64,000 nucleotides of DNA from an uncultured Cohaesibacter sp. GTDB lineage: Bacteria; Pseudomonadota; Alphaproteobacteria; Rhizobiales; Cohaesibacteraceae. A program made the translations under genes and the position numbers. The notes beneath the pieces were generated by a model. It searched no databases, was not told the DNA's origin, and worked only from the letters and a program-made list of their open reading frames with translations. This document shows, in pieces, positions 27,199 through 36,272 of the stretch. Within the stretch, counting starts at the first letter, position 1. Each line of letters begins with the position of its first letter. The stretch lies in contig NZ_OY762905.1 in assembly GCF_963666525.1 (NCBI RefSeq), positions 682,001-746,000 on the forward strand, given 5' to 3'.

Positions 27199-28007
27199 TG
27201 TCTGATCTTCTTGTCAAGCCACAAGGTACCTCTGGAAAAGTTCTCGACATCACCCCGGAAAGTGCAAACTGGGGCTATGTAGGCTTTGGACTTTACAAAC
27301 TGGCTGAAGGAGAAGTCGCCGCAGAAGCAACCGGGGACCGCGAAGTCATTCTCGTTCTGGTCGAAGGCAAGGCGGAGATTTTTGTCGAGGATGAATCCTT
27401 CGGTGTCCAGGGCGACCGAATGGATGTATTCGAGCGCAAAAAGCCCCACAGTGTCTACGTTCCAAACGGATCGAACTGGAAAGCCAAGGCAACCACCCCA
27501 TGTACGCTCGCGGTCTGCAGCGCACCGGGCAAAGGTGGCCACAAGGCCCAGGTCCTCGATCTGGAGGAACTCACTCTGGAAGAGCGTGGCAAGGGTGCCA
27601 ACACGCGGTTCATCTACGCCATCGCCATGGAAGGGCGCGATGTGGCCGACAGTCTTCTGGTGACAGAAGTCTTCACGCCACAGGGCAACTGGTCCTCCTA
27701 CCCTCCACACCGTCATGACGAAGACAATTTCCCCGACATGACCTATCTGGAAGAGACCTATTACCATCGCCTCAACCCGTCTCAGGGCTATGGCCTTCAG
27801 CGCGTCTTCACCGAAGACGGATCCCTTGACGAAGCCGTGACATTCTCCGATGGGGAAGTTGTCCTGGTTCCAAAGGGCCACCATCCGGTCGGAGCGCCCT
27901 ATGGCTATGAATCCTATTATCTCAATGTGATGGCAGGCCCATTGAGAAAGTGGCGGTTCAAGAACCATCCAGATCATGACTGGATTGCCAAGAGAGACGC
28001 AGGTTAA
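27198..28007 (+). CDS. iolB: 5-deoxy-glucuronate isomerase (IolB)
   Basis: The protein has 269 residues. It is a double cupin; SSYPPHRHDEDNFPDMTYLEETYYHR contains in pieces the metal-binding HxH and Glu residues typical of IolB, with KGHHPVGAPYGYESYYLN in the second cupin strand. It converts 5-deoxy-glucuronate to 5-dehydro-2-deoxygluconate, the IolC substrate. The ATG overlaps the iolE stop by one base, and a strong terminator follows, so it ends the catabolic operon. Confidence 0.95.
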   Translation: MSDLLVKPQGTSGKVLDITPESANWGYVGFGLYKLAEGEVAAEATGDREVILVLVEGKAEIFVEDESFGVQGDRMDVFERKKPHSVYVPNGSNWKAKATTPCTLAVCSAPGKGGHKAQVLDLEELTLEERGKGANTRFIYAIAMEGRDVADSLLVTEVFTPQGNWSSYPPHRHDEDNFPDMTYLEETYYHRLNPSQGYGLQRVFTEDGSLDEAVTFSDGEVVLVPKGHHPVGAPYGYESYYLNVMAGPLRKWRFKNHPDHDWIAKRDAG

Positions 28008-28033
28008 GGCAGCCCGCACGCCTTTACCGACAG

Positions 28034-28073
28034 GGCATATCGCATTTTGGTTTCAGAATGCGATATGCCTTTT
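28034..28073 (+). terminator. Strong terminator after iolB
   Basis: GGCATATCGCATT (28034-28046) and AATGCGATATGCC (28057-28069) form a perfect 13-base-pair stem with a 10-base loop, then TTTT. It starts 27 bases after the iolB stop. Confidence 0.9.
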
Positions 28074-28994
28074 GCTGTTTTGAAGCCAATTCTGGCAAGC
28101 TGGCACATGCTCCTTCGATCACCATCGAAACAGGAGACAAATTTCTTCTGTCATCTTCGGTGCTCAGGCTCGCCCTCCCCGATCAAGTCTGCCCTCGTCG
28201 TCCAGCACCTCTATCTACAGCCACCATCCCGTTGAAATAGACCACACAGAAACAACTGCGGGTCTGAGGTGGCTCGGTTCCGGAAGGTCACCAGTCGATC
28301 ACAAGCGCAGCTGCTCACTGTGCGGCATGGACATGAAATACAAATTCCTGAAAATTAAACAATTGATATATAAATTCCAAAAACAGCAACATTTCCCAAC
28401 ACGACCATCACGCTTTACTCTGAAACTCTCACAGCCAAAGAAAATCCCGTTCTACTTCAAACTGATAAAACAGCTCTGCCAAGTTCCAGAATCGGAAAGC
28501 CCGGAAGCATTGGCAATCATCACAGGTCATGACGCATGAGGCCAGAAAAGGCGGGATTCGTTGAGAGATGAAGGCGATTCCAGACCAGGTTTCGCCAGAA
28601 ATTTCAAAACCCTTGAAAACTATCAACAGGCCACCTGCACTGAATCGCTTCAAACAATGAAATTATATGCTCCGTTGTGGGTAAAAATTGTAGTTCATTA
28701 GGATAATGTACTTTTAGAACTCAGCTAAACGTATGCTTCCACCTCACTTAAAATCTCAGACTTTCCACTGATATATAACTAATTTTTACAATTATTGCGC
28801 AATTCTTGGTTCGCATTGTGAAGGTGTCAATCCAGCAGAAGGCCGACTCTAACAAACATAAAAATGAAATGGGCATTCAAATTTCAATTTGTTTGGGCTA
28901 TAATTTGCAAAAATGTGGATATTTGCGAGCAACATTTCATTCCAATAAAGTTTGCATTTGCTCCAATTGAATACATGAACCAGGGGCAGGAAAC
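28074..28994. other. AT-rich spacer upstream of the RpiR regulator
   Basis: No gene is supported. Two degenerate IolR-like sites 30 bases apart, GAAATACAAATTCC (28335-28348) and GATATATAAATTCC (28365-28378), lie about 630 bases before the regulator with no obvious gene next to them. The regulator promoter is at 28876-28904. Base composition is more AT-rich than the neighbours. Confidence 0.5.
28866..28904 (+). promoter_or_regulatory. Promoter of the RpiR regulator with a degenerate IolR-like site
   Basis: TTCAAA (28876-28881) and a perfect TATAAT (28899-28904) are 17 bases apart. GAAATGGGCATTCA (28866-28879) overlaps the -35 box and resembles GGAAT-N4-ATTCC with two end mismatches, which would allow weak autoregulation (inference). 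Confidence 0.5.
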
Positions 28995-29864
28995 ATGGAA
29001 AATTCCGAGCAGTCACAGCCGCCATCCGAATTTCAGGCCCTGCGGGATCTGATTATCAACTCGAAAGAAAAGTTGCCCAAACGTCTTTCTCAGGTGGCAG
29101 TATTTGCCGTGGAATACCCTGATGAAATTGCATTCGGAACGGTAGCCAGCATCGCCAAACAAGCCCTGGTGCAGCCATCCACGCTGGTTCGCTTTGCCAA
29201 AGTGCTCGGCTATAGCGGCTTCAGCGAGATGCAGGAAGTCTTTCAGGAACGTCTGAGAGATCGCTCGTCAAACTATGATGAGCGCATGAAAGTTCTGGAT
29301 AATTTCTCCGATGGCCCACCAAATTCGACAGCTCTCTTTGAGGGCTTCGCAGGGATATCCATTCGCTCGGTGGAGCGACTGAGAGACCGCATCGACGTTG
29401 CCGTTCTGGAACAGGCAGCCCAAACCATGGCACGGGCTGAAACCATCTACCTTGTCGGGCAGAGACGCTCCTACCCGATTACATCCTATATGGCCTATGC
29501 CTTCAGCAAGCTTGGAATCAAGTCTGTGCTCCTGGGGTCCCCTGCCGGTATCGACCAGGAGACGCTGACCTTTGCCACCAAGAAGGATGTCGCCTTTGCG
29601 GTGAGCTTCACGCCCTACGCTTCTGTGACCGTAGACTTCACGCGCCAGCTCGCACAACAGAACGTGCCGCTGATCGTGGTGACAGACAGTCCCTTCAGCC
29701 CTCTGATTTCAGATGAAAGCATCTGGTTTGAAGTGGTCGAAACCGACTTTGCCGGCTTCAGATCCATATCGGCCACGATGACTCTCGCCATGGCCCTGAC
29801 CGTTTCGGTTGCCGAATATCGCATGGTCAACGAAAAAAAGCGTTCTCTGCAGGCGGCCATTTAA
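28995..29864 (+). CDS. iolR: RpiR-family regulator of inositol genes (IolR-like)
   Basis: The protein has 289 residues. An N-terminal RpiR helix-turn-helix (about residues 12-90; TVASIAKQALVQPSTLVRFAK) is followed by an SIS sugar-isomerase-like effector domain starting near VLEQAAQTMARAETIYLVG. RpiR proteins of this type repress iol genes in rhizobia, with a pathway intermediate as inducer. It lies between iolB and the ABC transporter and is surrounded by GGAAT-N4-ATTCC-type sites at iolD, the dehydrogenase and the transporter. The symbol rests on this context and on rhizobial precedent. Confidence 0.88.
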   Translation: MENSEQSQPPSEFQALRDLIINSKEKLPKRLSQVAVFAVEYPDEIAFGTVASIAKQALVQPSTLVRFAKVLGYSGFSEMQEVFQERLRDRSSNYDERMKVLDNFSDGPPNSTALFEGFAGISIRSVERLRDRIDVAVLEQAAQTMARAETIYLVGQRRSYPITSYMAYAFSKLGIKSVLLGSPAGIDQETLTFATKKDVAFAVSFTPYASVTVDFTRQLAQQNVPLIVVTDSPFSPLISDESIWFEVVETDFAGFRSISATMTLAMALTVSVAEYRMVNEKKRSLQAAI

Positions 29865-30568
29865 GTAATCACACCAAATGACAATGTTTCATCTGACAGG
29901 GAAGCCATCAAGGCCCGTCTGTCATTGGCGAGCGACCGGTTTCGGGCAGCGTGACGAATGTTGCCCCTTGGCAGGTTACGTATCCTAGGCAGGCAGACCG
30001 ACCAACCACAGATCGTGCAGATCTGATTCCTTTTGCCAGATCTCCAGCCGAGTCCGGCCAGCGCTCTGCCCACTGCAATTGCCGTTTTTTGCCCTTTAGC
30101 TGGTTGAAACAGCCTTGACCGAGCAGAGACGAACCATAATTCCAATTCTACGGCACTCATTTTCTATTTTCTTCAGAATCGATGGAATACGGAAAAATAA
30201 TAGAACAAAAATTCTCAATTTCCATTGTCGCGAGCCTGTTCTATTTTTAACAAAAACAGCACGAAACATTGGAAATTTTATCTATTATGGGTTTGATATA
30301 GGCCAAATTAGCCAACATTACATACAAAAGTATAAGATAGCTCCACCCCACCTTAACTCCAAGCGATATGGAAAAGGCTTGACAGCCCAGCCAATACATG
30401 GAATTTATATTCCAAATGATTGATAATCCCACTTTCCCTCGGGAAAGATGCTGGATTGGGAGGTTCTGCTTACGTTTATCGGTCATTCGAACGGAGGAAT
30501 CGGGGCCAATTCTGGTTGGTCCCGAAGCGCTCGAGTTTTTGCTCTGGCGCTGAAATCGAGGTGAAATC
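29865..30568. other. Spacer with the transporter promoter
   Basis: No accepted gene; a 99-codon minus-strand frame has no recognisable features. The right part holds the ABC transporter promoter and operator at 30379-30414. Confidence 0.6.
30379..30414 (+). promoter_or_regulatory. ABC transporter promoter with perfect IolR-type site
   Basis: A consensus -35 TTGACA lies at 30379-30384. TGGAATTTATATTCCA (30399-30414) spans the expected -10 region. Its core GGAATTTATATTCC is the exact reverse complement of the iolD operator, so the same protein should bind both. It lies about 155 bases before the ATPase gene. Confidence 0.78.
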
Positions 30569-32083
30569 ATGTCCACCGAAAATAAGATTCTACTTAAAGT
30601 CGAAGGCCTTACCAAAAGGTTTCCAGGCGTGTTGGCGCTAGACAACGTATCGTTGCAAGCTCACGCCGGGGAAGTTGTTGGTATTTGCGGCGAAAACGGC
30701 GCCGGAAAGTCAACATTGATCAAGATGCTGACCGGTGCTTACACGCCGGATTCCGGGACGATTACCTTCGATGGCAAGACCTACAAGTCCCTTGACCCAC
30801 GCACTGCCATGGCTGCTGGTATTGCCTGTATCTATCAGGAACTCAATCTTATCCCTCACATGACTGTGATGGAAAACATCTTCCTTGGCCGCGAATACTT
30901 CATTGGCGGCAAGAGCGACATTCTCGACCGCGCTCGCATGAACGCAAAAGCGAAAGAACTGCTCGCTGATCTTGATCTTTCCATCAAGCCGAGCACACGT
31001 CTTGGAAACCTGGGTGTTGGTCATCAGCAGATGATCGAGATCTGCCGTGCCATGCTGTCCAACGCCAGGTTGATCATCATGGACGAGCCAACCTCTTCCC
31101 TTTCGGAAAAGGAAGCTGAAGACCTGTTCCGCGTCATCGCTCAGATGAAGGAACGCGGAGTGGCAATCCTCTTCATCTCACACCGGCTCGACGAAGTTCG
31201 CATGAACTGCGACAGCGTCACCGTGATGCGCGACGGGGCAACGGTTTCCAGCTTTGCCATGAAAGACAGCTCTGTTGCCAAGATCATCCAGCACATGGTT
31301 GGTCGCGAGATTCAGAACAAGTATCCCAAGGAAGTTGCCGAACACAAGAACGTAGTCCTTTCTGTGAAGCATCTGGAAAGCAAGGGTTTGCTGCACGACG
31401 TGTCCTTCGATCTCAAGGCTGGTGAAGTGCTTGGCTTTGCTGGACTGGTTGGGGCAGGTCGAACGGAGACCATGCGGGCCATCACCGGCGCGGACGGCTT
31501 TGACTCCGGCACCATCGAGGTCAACGGCAAGCCGGTCAAGATCCGTGAACCGCTTGACTCGATCAACGCTGGCATCGCCTTCCTGACCGAAAACCGCAAG
31601 GAACAGGGCCTGATCCTGATCCAGTCGGTCGCGTTCAACGCAACCATGGTCAAGATGGAAAAATACTCTTCGAGTGGTTGGCTCAATGTCAACAAGCTCA
31701 AGAAGGCAGCCAAACGCGTTTGCGATGACATGCGCCTCAAGACCGCTGGCATGGAGACACATGTTGGCAAGCTTTCGGGGGGCAACCAGCAAAAGGTTGT
31801 TATCGCCAAGTGGCTGCTTTCCAACGCCAAAATCTTCATCTTCGATGAGCCGACCCGCGGCATTGATGTCGGGGCGAAAGTCGAAGTCTACAAGCTGATC
31901 AACGAACTGGTCGCCAACGGTGCTGGCGTCATCATCATCTGCTCTGAAATGGAAGAAGTGATGGGGATGGCGGATCGCATTCTGGTCATGCACGAAGGTG
32001 CAATTACCGGCGAACTGTCTCGCGAAGAAGCAACCCAAGAAAAGATTATGTACGCAGCATCAGGTTTCAGTCAGGCCTCCTGA
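30569..32083 (+). CDS. iatA: Sugar/inositol ABC transporter ATPase (RbsA/MglA class)
   Basis: The protein has 504 residues with two fused nucleotide-binding domains. The first has Walker A GENGAGKSTL near residue 44, Q-loop ACIYQELNLIPHM and Walker B LIIMDEPTSSLS. The second, as usual in this class, has a degenerate P-loop GLVGAGRTET near residue 290, with LSGGNQQKVVIAKWL and IFIFDEPTRGID. It powers uptake by the permease and binding protein encoded next. GAGGTG precedes the ATG. The inositol assignment (iatA of S. meliloti and Caulobacter) rests on the shared IolR-type operator and position, not on sequence alone. Confidence 0.85.
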   Translation: MSTENKILLKVEGLTKRFPGVLALDNVSLQAHAGEVVGICGENGAGKSTLIKMLTGAYTPDSGTITFDGKTYKSLDPRTAMAAGIACIYQELNLIPHMTVMENIFLGREYFIGGKSDILDRARMNAKAKELLADLDLSIKPSTRLGNLGVGHQQMIEICRAMLSNARLIIMDEPTSSLSEKEAEDLFRVIAQMKERGVAILFISHRLDEVRMNCDSVTVMRDGATVSSFAMKDSSVAKIIQHMVGREIQNKYPKEVAEHKNVVLSVKHLESKGLLHDVSFDLKAGEVLGFAGLVGAGRTETMRAITGADGFDSGTIEVNGKPVKIREPLDSINAGIAFLTENRKEQGLILIQSVAFNATMVKMEKYSSSGWLNVNKLKKAAKRVCDDMRLKTAGMETHVGKLSGGNQQKVVIAKWLLSNAKIFIFDEPTRGIDVGAKVEVYKLINELVANGAGVIIICSEMEEVMGMADRILVMHEGAITGELSREEATQEKIMYAASGFSQAS

Positions 32084-32147
32084 GCGCCGACATTCCCTCA
32101 ACCCTGTTTGCTACGAATTTGAATTGTTTCCGTGGGAGGAAAAATCA

Positions 32148-33152
32148 ATGACCAATTTAGCTCTGTCCAATAATGCGTCGGAGGAACCTCCAGTAGACAA
32201 ACCCATGATGTCGGAAAGACTTTACCAGTTGGGCGTGCTGCTCAGCCTGCTGCTTCTGTGCGCCGTCATGGCTATCCTTTCCCCGCGTTTTCTGGCCTTT
32301 GACAACCTGATGAACGTTGCATCCCAGGCGGCCGTTATCGCGATTATCTCGATCGGCATGTTCCTGGCCATTCTGACCGCAGGTATCGATCTCTCTGTAG
32401 GCTCGGTTCTGGCCCTGTCCGCCATGATGCTCGGCATCGCTTCCGACCGTTGGGGCTTTGGACCATTCCTGTCGATCGTTGTATGCCTTGGCACCGGCGC
32501 GCTTCTCGGGTTGGCCAACGGTCTGTTGCTGACCAAGCTGCATCTGCCCCATCCGTTTATTTCGACTTTGGGCATGCAGAAGATGGCCCGCGGTATTGCG
32601 CTGTTCGTTACGGCCGCCATGCCAATCAGCATGTTCCCCAGAGAGATCCAGTTCCTCGGAAACGAGTCCTTCGGTCAGGTCCCTGTAAGCTTCATTCTGG
32701 TGGCCCTGCTCTATGTTGGCATGTATTTCTTCCTGAACCGTACCGCGACTGGTCGCTACATCTATGCGGTTGGTGGCAACAAGGAAGCTGCCCGCCTTTC
32801 CGGCATCAAGGTCAACTACATTCTCAATCTGGTTTATGTCATTTCCGGCTTCATGGCTGCACTTGGCGGGCTCGTTCTCGCAGGTCGTGTGAACGCGGTC
32901 TATCCGCTTGCCGGGCTTGAATATGAAACAGACGCCATCGCCGCAGTGATCATCGGTGGTGCCAGCTTCTTCGGCGGCATCGGCTCGATCGGCAACACGA
33001 TCATCGGGGTGCTCCTGATCGCAGTGCTGCGCAATGGCCTCAACCTGCTCAACGTCGACAGCGCATTCCAAACCTTCGCGATCGGTGCCGTGATCGTGGT
33101 TGCCGTTGCCGTCGACGTTTTCCGGCAAAAAGTGATGAAGTCCGCGAATTGA
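32148..33152 (+). CDS. iatP: Sugar/inositol ABC transporter permease (RbsC class)
   Basis: The protein has 334 residues, counted from ATG 32148 with GGGAGGA 7 bases upstream; the longer frame to 31998 overlaps the ATPase gene. About ten hydrophobic helices are seen, with the RbsC-type AGIDLSVGSVLALSAMM, a conserved ATGRYIYAVGGNKEAARLSG loop and AVIIGGASFFGGIGSIGNTIIG. Such subunits form a homodimeric channel. The gene is 64 bases after the ATPase gene. Confidence 0.88.
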   Translation: MTNLALSNNASEEPPVDKPMMSERLYQLGVLLSLLLLCAVMAILSPRFLAFDNLMNVASQAAVIAIISIGMFLAILTAGIDLSVGSVLALSAMMLGIASDRWGFGPFLSIVVCLGTGALLGLANGLLLTKLHLPHPFISTLGMQKMARGIALFVTAAMPISMFPREIQFLGNESFGQVPVSFILVALLYVGMYFFLNRTATGRYIYAVGGNKEAARLSGIKVNYILNLVYVISGFMAALGGLVLAGRVNAVYPLAGLEYETDAIAAVIIGGASFFGGIGSIGNTIIGVLLIAVLRNGLNLLNVDSAFQTFAIGAVIVVAVAVDVFRQKVMKSAN

Positions 33153-33183
33153 GTGAAAGACCGCGGATTTCATTGACAAGAAC

Positions 33184-33215
33184 TTCGTCCCGAACAGGAG
33201 GAAAGTCGGGACGAA
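33184..33215 (+). terminator. Intercistronic hairpin before the binding-protein gene
   Basis: TTCGTCCCGA (33184-33193) pairs perfectly with TCGGGACGAA (33206-33215) across 12 bases. No T-run follows. Such hairpins next to binding-protein genes often act as attenuators or protect the 5' end of a more abundant transcript (inference). Confidence 0.55.
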
Positions 33216-33282
33216 ACCAAACTGACTTACAATTATTGAGGCTTTCAAGACAATGGATCTTGATTGATTAGGGAGTGAGAAT

Positions 33283-34248
33283 ATGAATAGAAGAACTTTT
33301 GTTTCCTTCATGATGGCCGGCGCAATGTCGTTGTCCGTTCTGCCTGCTGCCGTCAGCTTCAGCACCCAGGCTGCAGCCGCTGAACAGAAGACGATCGCCG
33401 TGGTCTTGAAGACCCTGTCCAGCCAGTACTGGAAGATCGTTGCTGCCGGCGCACAGGCTGCTGCCAAGAAGTACGACGTCAACCTCATCCTGCTTGGCCC
33501 TCCGACCGAAGACAACGTTCTTCAGCAGATCAACATGGTTCAGGACGTACTGGCCCAGAAGCCGGATGCTCTGATCTTCTCGCCATCCCAGCCTGCAACC
33601 GCGATCAACGTTCTGACCAAGGCCAAGGAAAAGGGTATGCCTGTCCTGCTGGTTGACACCGGCATGCCAGAAGGCTTCGATGCCTATGACTCCTTCATCG
33701 GCACAGACAACTTTGCAGCGGGTCAAGCCGGTGGCGCAGCTCTGGTCAAGGTTCTGAAACCGGGCGACAAGGTTCTGCTTCTGGACGGCGCTCCTGGCAA
33801 CCCATCCATGACCCAGCGTTGTGATGGTGCCAAGGAAGTACTCGAAGCAGCCGGCATGGTGATCGCATCCCGTCAGCCTGCCTATTCTGACCGTGAAAAG
33901 GCTTACACCACCACGCAGAACGTCCTGCAGACGACCCCGGATATTGCTGGCGTCTTCGCTGGTAACGACGAAGAAGCTCTGGGGGCCCTGCGTGCTCTCA
34001 GCCAGGCTGGCAAGAACATTCCGATCATTGGTGTAGACGCCAACTCCGATAACCTGAAAGCCATGCTGCAGGGCGACCTTTATGGGTCCATCGCACAGGG
34101 CAACTACGACATGGGTTACCTCGGTGTTGAAAAGGCTCTTGATGTGCTCGCTGGCAAAACCATCGAAAAACGCATCGACTCCGGCGCAACGCTTGTCACC
34201 AAAGACAATGCTCAGAAAGTCCTCGATTTCCGTGCATCGATCAAATAG
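33283..34248 (+). CDS. ibpA: Periplasmic sugar/inositol-binding protein of the ABC transporter
   Basis: The protein has 321 residues. The N-terminus begins MNRRTFVSFMMAGAMSL and has a signal peptide ending near TQAAAA; the RR pair before a hydrophobic stretch could also suit Tat export. The fold is of the ribose-binding (Peripla_BP_4) type: KTIAVVLKTLSSQYWKI, ALIFSPSQPATA, FAGNDEEALGALRAL and IIGVDANSDN. GGGAGTGAGAAT precedes the ATG. It lies 130 bases after the permease and is followed by two terminator-like hairpins. Inositol as ligand is inferred from the regulon context. Confidence 0.87.
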   Translation: MNRRTFVSFMMAGAMSLSVLPAAVSFSTQAAAAEQKTIAVVLKTLSSQYWKIVAAGAQAAAKKYDVNLILLGPPTEDNVLQQINMVQDVLAQKPDALIFSPSQPATAINVLTKAKEKGMPVLLVDTGMPEGFDAYDSFIGTDNFAAGQAGGAALVKVLKPGDKVLLLDGAPGNPSMTQRCDGAKEVLEAAGMVIASRQPAYSDREKAYTTTQNVLQTTPDIAGVFAGNDEEALGALRALSQAGKNIPIIGVDANSDNLKAMLQGDLYGSIAQGNYDMGYLGVEKALDVLAGKTIEKRIDSGATLVTKDNAQKVLDFRASIK

Positions 34249-34259
34249 TTGAACTCGGC

Positions 34260-34290
34260 TCGACAGGTCCGACCATGTTGGATCTGTCGA
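34260..34290 (+). terminator. Hairpin after the binding-protein gene
   Basis: TCGACAGGTCC (34260-34270) and GGATCTGTCGA (34280-34290) pair over 11 positions with one G-U. It lies 12 bases after the stop without a T-run. Confidence 0.55.
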
Positions 34291-34397
34291 CCATCCAAAG
34301 GCGGGCCCCAGGCCCTGGACGTGCGTTCACGCTGACTCTTGACCTACCCTCGATCAGTCTTTCCACCCCGTACGCCCGAGCATGGGGCCTTTACTTG

Positions 34398-34436
34398 AAG
34401 CGGTCTGTGCCTCAACCGGTCTGACCGCTTCTTTTT
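34398..34436 (+). terminator. Rho-independent terminator between the transporter and the second dehydrogenase
   Basis: AAGCGGTC (34398-34405) pairs with GACCGCTT (34423-34430), followed directly by CTTTTT. Read-through would allow partial co-transcription with the gene at 34499. Confidence 0.75.
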
Positions 34437-34498
34437 GGCCTGCCGATCACGAGATCGCGGCCCCATATCAACGCATTTGCTTTTTCAAGGAATCCACC

Positions 34499-35503
34499 AT
34501 GTCCCAAGCAGTTCGCATCGGCATCGCCGGTCTGGGAAGACTCGGACGCCGTCATGCTGAAAACCTAGCCTTTCGCGTTCCAGGAGCGGAGCTCGTGGCA
34601 GCAACCAGTCCGATCAAGGAAGAGCAGGATTGGGCCACGAGCACTTTCCCCGGCCTGACAGCCTATGCCAGCTTGGGTGAGATGCTCAACCATCCGGATC
34701 TGGATGCCGTCTGGCTTGTTACCCCCACTTCCTTGCATGCCGAACAGACCATTGAGGTCATCGAGGCTGGCAAACATGTCTTCTGCGAAAAACCTCTGGC
34801 GCTCGAAACAGCAGACTGTGACCGAGTTATTGAAGTCGCCAAAAAGCATGCGGACCAGCTGGTCATGGTCGGCTTCATGCGCCGCTTTGACAGCGCCTAT
34901 GCGGAAGCCAAACGGATGATCGACGCCGGTGAACTTGGCGACATCTTCTCCATTCGCTGCTCCTCTGAAGATCCGGTTGATCCGAATGGATTCTTCATTC
35001 GGTTTGCCCCGACATCCGGCGGCATTTTCCTCGATTGCTGCATCCACGATATCGATCTCGTCCGCTGGATGCTGGATGGCGCCAAAGTGACAAATGTCAG
35101 CTCTGCCGGCAGCCGCGTGATGTATCCGGCACTGGCCGATTGTGGCGATGTCGACAACGCATTTGCAACCGCCAACTTCGAAACCGGAGCGGTTGCGACC
35201 TTCCATGTCTCACGGACGTCACACCGTGGCTATGAAGCCAACATGATCATCGCGGGAACCAAGGGAACCGTTGAGATCGGCAAGGCAATTCCCCGCCAGC
35301 CGCTGACCCTCGAGCGTGACGGCAGCCGCACGATTTGCGGACAAGTGGACTTCTTCGAACGGTTCGACGAGGCCTTCCTCAATGAAGCGCGCGCGTTTGT
35401 AGAAGCCGTTCGCAGTGGCGGACCGACGCCGAGCAGCATCGAGGACGCCCGGGAGGCAACCAGCCTTGCATGTAGCCTGCGGGATGTCCTCACTGTTTCC
35501 TGA
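34499..35503 (+). CDS. Second Gfo/Idh/MocA oxidoreductase, inositol dehydrogenase-like
   Basis: The protein has 334 residues from ATG 34499, with AAGGA 7 bases upstream; the frame extends to 34382 but that part overlaps a terminator. It has GLGRLGRRHAEN as NAD motif near residue 11, FCEKPLAL, and GGIFLDCCIHDIDLVRW with the catalytic Asp-x3-His pattern. It is very similar in layout to the dehydrogenase at 22870 but clearly divergent in sequence. Position right after an inositol-type transporter suggests another inositol isomer or a related polyol as substrate (inference). Confidence 0.85.
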   Translation: MSQAVRIGIAGLGRLGRRHAENLAFRVPGAELVAATSPIKEEQDWATSTFPGLTAYASLGEMLNHPDLDAVWLVTPTSLHAEQTIEVIEAGKHVFCEKPLALETADCDRVIEVAKKHADQLVMVGFMRRFDSAYAEAKRMIDAGELGDIFSIRCSSEDPVDPNGFFIRFAPTSGGIFLDCCIHDIDLVRWMLDGAKVTNVSSAGSRVMYPALADCGDVDNAFATANFETGAVATFHVSRTSHRGYEANMIIAGTKGTVEIGKAIPRQPLTLERDGSRTICGQVDFFERFDEAFLNEARAFVEAVRSGGPTPSSIEDAREATSLACSLRDVLTVS

Positions 35504-36272
35504 GATGCAAAGCGCGTCCCTCGGACAGGATGCATCGGCACACCTCCGTCTTACTGGGCTTGACGACAAGGGAAACCATCTGACGCATCGCAGCTGTCTG
35601 TAGACCCTTTTGAAAAGGTCGATACATTTCAATTCTGCTTGGGCGGATCCTTCGCCCAAGCGTCCGCTCTCTGGCTCCGGGCCCAAAGGCATTTCTGCCA
35701 CCTGCCTGATCGGCAACTTGCCGACATCTGCTCTCGCAACATCAAGCATGGACTTGGCGGAGTAGCCATCATCAATCCCGACTGTGCCTGCCCCCTCCTG
35801 CACTCTCCGTATTTGGGAACTCGCATACGGTTCGACGGCCAGCAATGGCTTGGGCAAAGGCAGAGTAACCTTCTTCTCCAAAACCAGACCACTTATCTCC
35901 ACCAGCTTGCCGGAAAAGACGTCCAATCAGACATCCGTTTGGAATGGCGCACTGTCCGCAAGTCGAGGCAGCTCAGAAAACATCATTTGGGATGTAAAGA
36001 GCAAGCGAAGCCTTTATGAGCTTCGTTTATCGGCTACTGCGGGAGAAATCTTGGTGAAACAAGCCCTCAACCACCCCAAGAGCGAAGTCGGGCAGCATCG
36101 CCCATATGTATACCAATTACCTATTTACACCCTATTTTGCCGCAACTCAATTTTTGACATGCATTTCATGCATATCTACTCAAAGTTCTTGTATCTGGTG
36201 AAAACTGCAACTTTTGAGTATTTGTATGTACATCAAGTCCAATCTCTCAAACCGGAACAAGGAACCAGAAAA
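35504..36272. other. Gap between the second dehydrogenase and the DUF3563 gene
   Basis: Overlapping frames on both strands (for example minus 35219-35926 and plus 35639-36019) lack domains and ribosome sites and look spurious. I see no repeats or mobile-element ends. Confidence 0.5.

Noticed and set aside
29861-30160. 99-codon minus-strand frame after the RpiR gene
   Set aside because: Overlaps the regulator stop antisense, with no recognisable features.
32157-33515. 452-codon minus-strand frame opposite the ABC permease
   Set aside because: It is antisense to a clear permease gene with strong family motifs and extends into the binding-protein gene.
35219-36019. Overlapping plus and minus frames after the second dehydrogenase
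   Set aside because: They overlap each other and the dehydrogenase C-terminus, with no family match by eye.
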